The notes under the pieces are model-generated. The model had not been told where the DNA came from and ran no database searches. It saw only the letters and a list, made by a program, of their open reading frames with translations. The position numbers and the translations under genes are program-made. This document shows, one piece after another, positions 50,245 to 58,339 of a DNA stretch of 64,000 nucleotides (positions within the stretch are counted from its first letter, which is position 1; every line of letters starts with the position of its first letter). The stretch comes from Mucilaginibacter corticis (GTDB lineage Bacteria > Bacteroidota > Bacteroidia > Sphingobacteriales > Sphingobacteriaceae): assembly GCF_007558865.1 (NCBI RefSeq), contig NZ_VLPK01000001.1, forward strand, positions 1,364,001 through 1,428,000, written 5' to 3'.

Positions 50245-50985
50245 ATGGCAGATAAAATATTTTACACGGCTATCATCACAGCATTACTGATCGCTATCGT
50301 GATCGTTTTTTTTGTGGTATCAGTGATCCGTTATAATAAAAAATACATGCAGCTGCAAAAAGACAGGGTACAGGCGCAGATCATGATCCAGGAATTGGAA
50401 CGCAAGCGCATAGCTAATGATCTGCACGATAGCCTCGGCCCCATGCTTTCTACCGTAAAATTATATATGCACAGCATATCTGTAAGTGATGATACGGATA
50501 AGGAATCGCTTGATAAGGCTTCCAGCTTTATTGACGAAACCATTAAGAACCTGCGCGAGATATCTTATAATTTACTGCCCAGCAGCCTTGCCCGAAATGA
50601 CCTGCCTATGGTGGTCAGGGAATTTATATCGCGTTTAGCAAGCCGGCATCCGCTTAAAATTGATTTTGAAACTACCGAAGACACATTCGTACCAAAAGAT
50701 ATAGAGATCCACCTGTTCAGGATCATACAGGAAATTATACATAACGCCATTAAGCACTCGGGTGCCTCAAACCTTAAATTGGTCATTGCTAAAAAGCCCG
50801 ATGGCTTGTTTTTAATATCAGAAGATAACGGCAAGGGCTTTAATCTGGATGATATCCGTGACGGATCTGGCGGGCTTGGTTTAAAAAGTATGGAGAACAG
50901 GTGCGAGATGATTGATGCTACCCTAAAAATCATAACGGCTAAAAACCAGGGTTGTAAAATTATTATAAAGATGCCCAATTCATAA
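50245..50985 (+). CDS. Sensor histidine kinase, HisKA_3 type, minimal sensor
   Basis: A 246-residue kinase. One N-terminal TM segment (about 8-28), a short coiled linker, then the HisKA_3 dimerisation helix with phospho-acceptor His61 in RIANDLHDSLGPMLSTVK, and an HATPase domain with HNAIKHSGA (N box), EDNGKGF and GSGGLGLKSMENR. It has no extracytoplasmic domain, so the signal must come from a partner. The NarL-type response regulator gene follows 46 bp downstream. Confidence 0.93.
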   Translation: MADKIFYTAIITALLIAIVIVFFVVSVIRYNKKYMQLQKDRVQAQIMIQELERKRIANDLHDSLGPMLSTVKLYMHSISVSDDTDKESLDKASSFIDETIKNLREISYNLLPSSLARNDLPMVVREFISRLASRHPLKIDFETTEDTFVPKDIEIHLFRIIQEIIHNAIKHSGASNLKLVIAKKPDGLFLISEDNGKGFNLDDIRDGSGGLGLKSMENRCEMIDATLKIITAKNQGCKIIIKMPNS

Positions 50986-51031
50986 TTTATGCTATTTTTG
51001 GTAAAAATTTAACCCTCAAATCACCAGGCTC

Positions 51032-51700
51032 ATGTATTATAATATCAATATTGTAATTGCTGACGACCATGAGATCTTTTTGGATGGCCTGGCGCTAATG
51101 CTATCCAAACACCAGGGCTTTAACGTTCTTGGCCGGGCGTTAAATGGCCAGCAATTGCTTGAAATTGTAAACCGCGAAAACCCGGATATTGTATTGACAG
51201 ATATCCGCATGCCTATTTTGGATGGGATCCAAAGCACAAGGCAGATCCTATCAGCGCACCCCCATACCGGCATTATCGCCTTATCCATGTTTGATGAGGA
51301 AAACCTGATCATTGAAATGCTTGAGGCCGGCGCTAAAGGTTACCTGCTAAAAAATGCGCATAAAGATGAGATCATTGACGCTGTTGTAAACGTTTATCAA
51401 AATAAAAACTACTATTGCGCCCAAACATCATCAAGGCTGGCCACCATGATCGTACGCAGCAAGTTCAGTCCTTTTAACGAGCCCAAAATTGTATTGAACG
51501 ACCGCGAAAAGACCATTATCCAAATGATCTGCCAGCAACAAACAACACAGCAAATTGCCGACAAGATCTACTTAAGTAAACGCACGGTTGAGGGTTACCG
51601 GGTAAAGATCCTTGAAAAGATCCAGGCTAAAAACATTGCCGGGGTTGTGATCTTCGCTCTAAAAAACAATATCATTAAAGAAGAAGATGTGCTGTATTAA
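51032..51700 (+). CDS. NarL/LuxR-type response regulator
   Basis: A 222-residue regulator. The receiver domain (1-120) has the acidic pair DD (11-12), phospho-acceptor Asp57 in IVLTDIRMP, Ser in IALSMFD and Lys in GYLLKN. The C-terminal LuxR helix-turn-helix (about 155-215) reads LNDREKTIIQMICQQQTTQQIADKIYLSKRTVEGYRVKILEKIQAKNI. It is the natural partner of the upstream kinase. Target genes are unknown; the operon itself and the next gene are candidates. Confidence 0.94.
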   Translation: MYYNINIVIADDHEIFLDGLALMLSKHQGFNVLGRALNGQQLLEIVNRENPDIVLTDIRMPILDGIQSTRQILSAHPHTGIIALSMFDEENLIIEMLEAGAKGYLLKNAHKDEIIDAVVNVYQNKNYYCAQTSSRLATMIVRSKFSPFNEPKIVLNDREKTIIQMICQQQTTQQIADKIYLSKRTVEGYRVKILEKIQAKNIAGVVIFALKNNIIKEEDVLY

Positions 51701-52078
51701 AACCTGCCGGTTTTAATTATTCTTTTACCTTTTGCAGGAATGTGTTAAGACTTACTTCATAAGTTATCTGATATCGTGTTGCCTTTAAAGCCCTTTATTT
51801 AGGCTCTTTCCGGCTATATCTCCTTTTGGTCAATATCCACACCTCGCCGTATATCATTGATATACAACGCCACACGTATTAGCTCCTCTAAAATTTACGT
51901 AGAACTACGCAGTCATATCAGGTACTACTCCTCTCAAATAGGCCCTCATACCACCATAGCTTTGGGTATGCTTAAATCAGTAAACATTTAGAGCGCAGAC
52001 CCGGAAGCCGAAAGGGGAAAAATGAGTAGGCAAGAAAAAATTTGACCGGTTACCCGGCCGATATAAATATTCAAGATC
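51701..52078. other. Gene-free region with a perfect 17-bp palindrome
   Basis: No gene is seen between the response regulator and the 687-aa protein gene. It contains GTATATCATTGATATAC (51849-51865), a perfect palindrome with one central base, which could be an operator for a dimeric regulator such as the response regulator just upstream. No clear promoter boxes. Confidence 0.45.
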
Positions 52079-54142
52079 ATGAACGAGAACGAACAACACC
52101 TTCAGATCTTAAGGAGTAGTTTCAATGCTTTACATTCCTTAAGTCATCCAACAACAGCAAAGGCTTTTGCTAATCTTAAAGAAAAAGTAGTTGCCTATTC
52201 CGGTAATACTTTTTACGAGGAGATCAGGTCTGTATCTTACAATCCTGATATACATTTGCTGGAAGCAATTATAGCTACCAAAAAAGATTATGGCTATAAC
52301 GGCAATCTTTGTACAGATGGCTCATACGCATTTGTACGCTTTTATATTAACTACGGCACCGGCTGGGAAGACCAGGGATACACCGCCGTAAATGAGCACG
52401 ATATACCTACCGGGGTTGATTGCAAAAAGCATCCTGAAAAGCCCTTGAGCTATTCTGCATCGCTAAAAATTGTACCTAAGGCAAATAAGTGTAGTATCCA
52501 TGTATTGCCAAGGGTAAGAGCGGTACTTGAGTGGAACAAGATCCCGCCTGCCAACGACCCTAATTACACCTCGATCTGGGGCAATACGGTTGATGATTTT
52601 ATCCAGATAAAACCCTATAAAGAGTTTATCATTTCAAACCCTGCATTTAACCAGTTGGTTGAGCTTACCGTATCGCACCCCAATTTGAAAATAGCCGACG
52701 CAGCAAAACTGGTTCCTGGTGGCGAGCTGGCTTTAAGCCAATCAAAATCGGCCTATGGCACACAACCGCTTGAGCTAAGCGCCCTCGCAAATTTATACAA
52801 AGAAACAGCGTTGGTATCGCCTGCAAGATATGGCTTACCATATGTGTTGCCTGTTTTAAAAAGCTATAACTCGGTTACCATTGCCAGCAGTATTGAAACC
52901 TGGAACAAACTGGGTGTCGACTTTGGCACCATCATCAATGAGCTTGAGCAAACCAATGCTGATATTGCTTATGAGCAACTTGAAAGCCTGGGCCTTGATT
53001 ATAACTTAGAGCAATTTGTAGCCAGTTTCAGGGTAAAAAGGCCTATTGGTTATTCAGGCAACCTATGCAGCAGCGGCAGCCTTGAATACGTAGCATTTTG
53101 GGCCGACTGGGGAAACAATTGCAAATGGGAATACCTGGGCACCACATCTGTAAACGTGCACGATATTAACAATATCCCTAAAGAGGGGATCTCATACGCT
53201 GCTGTACTTCCGTACGATTTTAATAAAGTGCGTAAACTATGCACCCATCCTGAGGTTGTTAAGATCCGCGCTGTGCTTTCATGGAACGCAACTCCGTCAA
53301 CCACAGATGCCGACGAACTGGAATATTGGGGCAACCGAATGGATGCTTATATCCAGGTTAAACCGGGTGCTAACACAAGTATAGTAGAGCCGATCTTTAA
53401 TATCCTTGGTGGTATCCCGGTTGATAAGATCAGCGATGTTGACGGCTTGACCATCCCGGGTGCAAAATTCGCGCTTAACCAGGCAGCGGTTAATGACTAC
53501 AGTCCGTTTGGCGGGATTGTTGTTATCCAGGGGCCATCATTTGTTGGTAAAAAATACCGCATCAAAGTAACCAATATGAGTACGCTGGCTACCTACTACA
53601 TTAATAATGATTTTGTGGTTGTTGGCTGGTTAATGGTACCACCGTATGTACAGTATACTATAGTACAGGCCGATCCGGTAGATTTTTATTATAACTACCA
53701 AACGTTTGATAAAAACACCGATAACGTATTGGCCAGGTTTAGCCCGGGCACCAATGATCTGTTAAAGCTTGAGCTTGAAATTGCAGGTGTTGCAGGTGTG
53801 TTTACCAAGTTTATTCAGATGGATAATATCGCGCCGGTTATTAATTTGCAGATCGATGACCTGGGCGATTGCTCGCACTACAAGGTTGGCGATGTGATCA
53901 CCGGCTCATATTCTGTAAATGATGCTCATCTGTTAAGTTATTCATTAGTGAGCAGCTTTGGTGGTTCGGTTAGCGGTACGTCTAACATTTCAGACTCGTT
54001 TGCCTTCTTAACAGCCGGCACTACATCGCCTTGCGGTAAGATCTCATTAACGGCTTACGAGAAAACTATATATGACAGCCAATGGACAAACAATTATAGC
54101 TATACCGAGCAGATCATCTGCTTGCAACAAGCTAAAAAGTGA
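52079..54142 (+). CDS. 687-residue protein with a duplicated domain, function unknown
   Basis: No signal peptide or TM segment is visible, so it is probably cytoplasmic. Residues 54-179 and 306-429 are two copies of one domain. Copy 1: YGYNGNLCTDGSYAFVRFYINYG, VNEHDIP, RVRAVLEWNKIP, WGNTVDDFIQIKP. Copy 2: IGYSGNLCSSGSLEYVAFWADWG, VNVHDIN, KIRAVLSWNATP, WGNRMDAYIQVKP. A linker of about 125 residues joins them, and the C-terminal 250 residues hold beta-rich segments (TFDKNTDNVLARFSPGTNDLLKLELEIAG). I do not recognise the family. The conserved GYxGNLC and WGNxxDxxIQxKP motifs suggest a compact beta fold. It stands alone, 378 bp after the response regulator. Confidence 0.8.
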   Translation: MNENEQHLQILRSSFNALHSLSHPTTAKAFANLKEKVVAYSGNTFYEEIRSVSYNPDIHLLEAIIATKKDYGYNGNLCTDGSYAFVRFYINYGTGWEDQGYTAVNEHDIPTGVDCKKHPEKPLSYSASLKIVPKANKCSIHVLPRVRAVLEWNKIPPANDPNYTSIWGNTVDDFIQIKPYKEFIISNPAFNQLVELTVSHPNLKIADAAKLVPGGELALSQSKSAYGTQPLELSALANLYKETALVSPARYGLPYVLPVLKSYNSVTIASSIETWNKLGVDFGTIINELEQTNADIAYEQLESLGLDYNLEQFVASFRVKRPIGYSGNLCSSGSLEYVAFWADWGNNCKWEYLGTTSVNVHDINNIPKEGISYAAVLPYDFNKVRKLCTHPEVVKIRAVLSWNATPSTTDADELEYWGNRMDAYIQVKPGANTSIVEPIFNILGGIPVDKISDVDGLTIPGAKFALNQAAVNDYSPFGGIVVIQGPSFVGKKYRIKVTNMSTLATYYINNDFVVVGWLMVPPYVQYTIVQADPVDFYYNYQTFDKNTDNVLARFSPGTNDLLKLELEIAGVAGVFTKFIQMDNIAPVINLQIDDLGDCSHYKVGDVITGSYSVNDAHLLSYSLVSSFGGSVSGTSNISDSFAFLTAGTTSPCGKISLTAYEKTIYDSQWTNNYSYTEQIICLQQAKK

Positions 54143-54328
54143 CGATAGTTTTGTTTATAGTTGATTAGTGCATCCTGCCTGGGGTATGGTTATTAAGTTA
54201 ACCTCACTCCGGCAGGATTTTTTCTTTACCACCCATCTATATTAAGCCTATGCAAAAAACATTTTAATGTTGTCTATTTTTATATATTTGATAACCAATA
54301 CATTAAAACCTACCAGACAAAAATTAAA

Positions 54329-56098
54329 ATGACCAACGCTAAAGCATTGCTTTTCGCCGCATTTTTCGTTTTGCAAACTTGCGTATTTGCGCAGGCACCT
54401 GCTCAAAATTACCCGGTCGATTCTGCCTCTGTCGAACATCCCGGTGTACCAAAAGGCGAGCTTATCCAGTTAAAATTTTCCAACTCAAAAATATTCCCGG
54501 GTACTACGCGTAACTACTGGATCTATGTACCTGCCGAATACGATGGCAAAAAACCGGCGTGCTTATATGTAAACCAGGACGGCATCCAGTTTAAGGCCCC
54601 CACCGTTTTTGACAACCTGATCTATAAAAAAGAAATGCCGGTAACCATTGCTGTTTTTATTCAGCCGGGCACGGTGATGGCCGATGACGGCAATACGGCC
54701 AACAACCGCAATAACCGCAGCTACGAGTATGATAGCATTGGCGATACTTACGTCAATTTTTTACTAAATGAGCTTTTGCCCGAAGTAGAGAAACAAAAGA
54801 CCAGGGATGGTAAACCCATCCTGCTATCAAAAAACGGGAACGACCGCGCTATCGGCGGTTCAAGCAGCGGCGCGGTTTGTGCGTTCACTGTGGCATGGGA
54901 ACGGCCTGATCAGTTTTCAAGGATCTTCAGCTCGATTGGTACGTATGTCGGCTTCCGCGGTGCTGAACGTTATCCTACCCTGATCAGGAAATATGAGCCT
55001 AAACCATTACGCATATTTTTGCAGGATGGCACGCACGACCTTAACAATTACGTAGGCGATTGGTGGATAACCGCTCAATTGATGGAAAGAGCGTTGCAAT
55101 ATGCCGGTTATGAAGTGGCTCATGCCTGGGGCGAAGGCGGCCATGATGGCGTACAGGCTACCGCCATTTTCCCTGAAGCTATGCGCTTTTTATGGAAAGA
55201 TTATCCCAAACCTGTTGCCAAAGGAATTTCTAAAAATGCATTTACCAGTACTATCACCATTCCGGGTGAGGATTGGGAACTGGTTGGTCAGGGCTACGGT
55301 TTTGCCGAAGGAACCGGTGTAAACGCCGCGGGAGAGGTTTTTTACCAGGATATCCCCAATGGCAAAACCTACAAAGTTGATGTAAACGGTAAACTGACAC
55401 AACTTAAGATAGACTCAAAAAAGGCAGGCGGAACTGCCTTTGGCCCGGACGGAAAACGCTATACGGCGGCTACGGCCACCAACCAGGTTTTAAGCTATGA
55501 TAAAGACAATAAAGAAAGCGTTGTTGCTGACGGTATTGCTTGTAACGACTTAACCGTTGCACACAACGGCAATATTTACGTAACCGCACCCGACGGTGAT
55601 GACAAACCTGCCAAGATCTACCTGATCAAGCCCACTGGTGAAAAAACAGTAGTTGATGAAGGATTAAGATATGCTAACGGCCTAACGCTTAGTGCCGACC
55701 AAACACAACTATATGTTGCCGAAACTACAACCCATTGGATCTGGGTTTACCAGATTAAGCCTGACGGCACCTTAACCAATAAACAGCATTATGGCTGGCT
55801 GCATATGCCCGACAATGCAAACAATGCCGGTGCCGACGGCATGAAATGCGATCAAAATAACCGTGTTTACGCGGTTACCCGTTTAGGCATACAGGTGATG
55901 GACGAGATAGGCCGCGTAATATCTATTATACCTGTACCGCAGGGCAACGGACCTGCCAATATGTGTTTTGGCGGCCCCAATTTTGATATCATGTACGTTA
56001 CCTGTAAGGACAAAGTTTACCGGCGCAAGGTTGGCGTAAAAGGGGCAAACGCATTTGCCGCGCCATTTAAACCTGTCACCGCACAGCTTGACCGTTAA
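54329..56098 (+). CDS. Secreted esterase D-like / SMP-30 gluconolactonase fusion
   Basis: A 589-residue exported protein (signal peptide ends VFA-Q, residue 21). Residues 30-290 are an alpha/beta hydrolase of the esterase D type: YWIYVPAEYDGKKPACLYVNQDG, nucleophile elbow GGSSSGAVCAF, QDGTHDLN and a His in WGEGGHDG. Residues 315-580 are a SMP-30/gluconolactonase/LRE-like six-bladed propeller: WELVGQGYGFAEGTGVNAAGEVFYQD, AFGPDGKRY, ANGLTLSADQTQLYVAETTTHWIWVY and GADGMKCDQNNRVYAVT. It may remove acyl groups and open lactones of a sugar. It heads a three-gene set (85 bp, then 27 bp spacing). Confidence 0.88.
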   Translation: MTNAKALLFAAFFVLQTCVFAQAPAQNYPVDSASVEHPGVPKGELIQLKFSNSKIFPGTTRNYWIYVPAEYDGKKPACLYVNQDGIQFKAPTVFDNLIYKKEMPVTIAVFIQPGTVMADDGNTANNRNNRSYEYDSIGDTYVNFLLNELLPEVEKQKTRDGKPILLSKNGNDRAIGGSSSGAVCAFTVAWERPDQFSRIFSSIGTYVGFRGAERYPTLIRKYEPKPLRIFLQDGTHDLNNYVGDWWITAQLMERALQYAGYEVAHAWGEGGHDGVQATAIFPEAMRFLWKDYPKPVAKGISKNAFTSTITIPGEDWELVGQGYGFAEGTGVNAAGEVFYQDIPNGKTYKVDVNGKLTQLKIDSKKAGGTAFGPDGKRYTAATATNQVLSYDKDNKESVVADGIACNDLTVAHNGNIYVTAPDGDDKPAKIYLIKPTGEKTVVDEGLRYANGLTLSADQTQLYVAETTTHWIWVYQIKPDGTLTNKQHYGWLHMPDNANNAGADGMKCDQNNRVYAVTRLGIQVMDEIGRVISIIPVPQGNGPANMCFGGPNFDIMYVTCKDKVYRRKVGVKGANAFAAPFKPVTAQLDR

Positions 56099-56183
56099 AC
56101 ATCACCCGTAAAAATTAAGTTACCTGCCGTGTCAAAACATTATAACAGCTTTATTTGCATAATCCCATTTTAACCGTAATAAT

Positions 56184-57509
56184 ATGCCCACCTTGCTAAA
56201 ATTTTTAAAGCCGATCCTGATTGTTTTATTAATTGCTGTTTTTAAGCCGGATGCTAATGCCCAAGCGCCAAAATTGCGAACGATACAAGCTAAGCACAGC
56301 AAAAAGACAATGTACCTTACATACAAAGGCCTTATTATGGCGGGTTACCAGGGATGGTTCAGGGCAGAGGGCGATGGCAGTAATTCAAGGCAATATGCTT
56401 ACGGAGACGAAAATAGTTCGGGTATTGACCTGTGGCCTGATGTGCGCGAATATGAAAAAACTTATCAAACGCCATTTAAGTTGGGTAACGGCCAATCAGC
56501 TCGCTTTTTTAGCTCTTATGATCAAAGTTCGGTAGACCTGCATTTTAAATGGATGCAGCAATATGGTATTGATGGCGTATTTGTTCAGCGCTTTTTTAAC
56601 AATGCAAAAAAAGAGAACAGAACGTTGAAAGGATCAACCGTTATCAGGAATGAGTTTGAGGCTGCCTCTAAATATAAAAGAGCTATCGCGGTTATGTATG
56701 ATCTATCGGGCCTTGCTGCTTCGGGCGAAGACTGCTCATCAATAATAGAAGACTGGAAATACCTGGTTGATGAAATAAAAGTAACCAACCAGTCCGGCGC
56801 AAAAACCTATCTGCATGAAAATGGTAAACCAATAGTAGCTATCTGGGGAGTTGGTTTTCCTGACCGCCCTTATAACATCCGTAACATTGGCCTGGAACGC
56901 TTAATAGACTTTTTAAAGAATGACCCTGTTTATGGCGATTGCGAGATCATGCTGGGTGTACCGAATGCATGGCGTACCCTAAGGGCCGATTGCTTGCCCG
57001 ATCCTTATTTACATGATATTATAAAACAATGTGATATTGTTTTACCGTGGAGCGTTCAGCGTTATTCACCGCTATTACATAACGATATGGACCGCTACCG
57101 TGACGATATCATGGATGACATGAAATGGTGTGCCGATAACAAATTAGAATATGTACCCTGTGTCTATCCCGGTTTTAGCTGGCACAATGTAAGCCGCCGC
57201 GAATTTCCGGATGATATTAAACCAGTAGGTTCTATTCCGCGCGAAGGCGGGCGCTTTTACTGGCAGATGCTGTCAACAGCTATGAAGGCCGGCGCGCAAA
57301 TGCTTTACGTAGCCATGTTTGATGAGATCAATGAGGGTACTGCCATATTTAAGGTGACAGATAATCCACCGGTAATGCCTGAGGGATCGCCCACTATGTT
57401 TTTGGGACTTGAGGGTAAACCGTCAGATCTTTATTTAAAATTAACAGGCGAGGCCGCAAAAATGCTGCGAAAAGAAAAGCCACTTACCTTTAAAAAGCCA
57501 CAACTTTAA
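56184..57509 (+). CDS. GH71/GH99-like secreted glycosidase
   Basis: A 441-residue protein with an N-terminal signal segment (IVLLIAVFKPDANA). It has the GH71/GH99-like barrel: YKGLIMAGYQGWFRAEGDGS, DLHFKWMQQYGIDGVFVQRFF, RAIAVMYDLSG, KPIVAIWGVGFPDRPY, CVYPGFSWHN and LYVAMFDEINEGTAIFKV, where the last Glu residues are candidate catalytic acids. GH99 enzymes act on alpha-mannosides; this branch is not characterised to my knowledge. It is followed by a ThuA gene at 27 bp. Confidence 0.85.
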   Translation: MPTLLKFLKPILIVLLIAVFKPDANAQAPKLRTIQAKHSKKTMYLTYKGLIMAGYQGWFRAEGDGSNSRQYAYGDENSSGIDLWPDVREYEKTYQTPFKLGNGQSARFFSSYDQSSVDLHFKWMQQYGIDGVFVQRFFNNAKKENRTLKGSTVIRNEFEAASKYKRAIAVMYDLSGLAASGEDCSSIIEDWKYLVDEIKVTNQSGAKTYLHENGKPIVAIWGVGFPDRPYNIRNIGLERLIDFLKNDPVYGDCEIMLGVPNAWRTLRADCLPDPYLHDIIKQCDIVLPWSVQRYSPLLHNDMDRYRDDIMDDMKWCADNKLEYVPCVYPGFSWHNVSRREFPDDIKPVGSIPREGGRFYWQMLSTAMKAGAQMLYVAMFDEINEGTAIFKVTDNPPVMPEGSPTMFLGLEGKPSDLYLKLTGEAAKMLRKEKPLTFKKPQL

Positions 57510-57536
57510 AATATACTTATTAAAAATCCGGAAAAT

Positions 57537-58307
57537 ATGACAACACCATCAATCAACTTAAAAAGCATCTTCCGCCTGTCGGGCGTTATTGCTGTTATTA
57601 TGCTGTTAACCGGCGCAAGCCTAATGGCAAAGCCCAAACCCAAAGTATTGGTATTTAGTAAAACCAGGGGATTCCATCATTCATCAATTGCAGTAGGCAA
57701 TACCGCCATTATAAAATTAGGCGCTGAAAACAATTTTGATGTGGATACTACTACCGATGCCTCAAAATTTACTATTGATAATTTAAAGCAATATGCAGCT
57801 ATTGTGTTTTTAAGCACTACCGGTATGAGTAACCAGTTGTTTACCGAAGACCAAAAAACTGCCCTGATGAAATATATAGAACAAGGTGGTGGCTATGTAG
57901 GCATCCACGCCGCAACTGATTGCTGTTACGACTGGCAGTGGTATGGCAACCTTTCTGGGGCTTATTTTAAAGGACACCCTGCGCAACAGGAAGCCATAAT
58001 TGATGTGGTTGATCCGTCAAACATTGCTACCAGCTTTTTACCAAAAGAATGGAAAAGAAAAGACGAATGGTACTCGTTTAAATGGATGGCGACTGACCTG
58101 CACGTATTGCTAAAAATTGACGAAAGCAGTTACGATCAGCAAAATCCAGACCTTAAAATGGGCGACCACCCTATGGCCTGGTACCATGAGTACGATGGCG
58201 GCCGTGCTTTCTATACAGAGCTGGGCCATACAGATGAATCATACGCCGATCCGCTTTATTTGAAACATATACTTGGCGGTATAAAATACGCCATAGGTAA
58301 GAAATAG
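57537..58307 (+). CDS. ThuA-like protein, secreted
   Basis: A 256-residue ThuA domain protein with an N-terminal hydrophobic segment (LSGVIAVIMLLTGASLMA) suggesting export. The domain shows KVLVFSKTRGFHHSSI, AIVFLSTTGMSN, YVGIHAATDCCYDWQWYGNLSGAYFKGHP, PMAWYHEYDGGRAFYTELGHTDESY. ThuA proteins are class I glutamine amidotransferase-like and linked to sugar metabolism without a firm reaction. It ends the esterase/GH99-like gene set and is a relative of the ThuA part of the 979-aa fusion at 22.8-25.7 kb. Confidence 0.9.
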   Translation: MTTPSINLKSIFRLSGVIAVIMLLTGASLMAKPKPKVLVFSKTRGFHHSSIAVGNTAIIKLGAENNFDVDTTTDASKFTIDNLKQYAAIVFLSTTGMSNQLFTEDQKTALMKYIEQGGGYVGIHAATDCCYDWQWYGNLSGAYFKGHPAQQEAIIDVVDPSNIATSFLPKEWKRKDEWYSFKWMATDLHVLLKIDESSYDQQNPDLKMGDHPMAWYHEYDGGRAFYTELGHTDESYADPLYLKHILGGIKYAIGKK

Positions 58308-58339
58308 ATAGTGATATTAACAGGCGAGTTAATTCAGTA

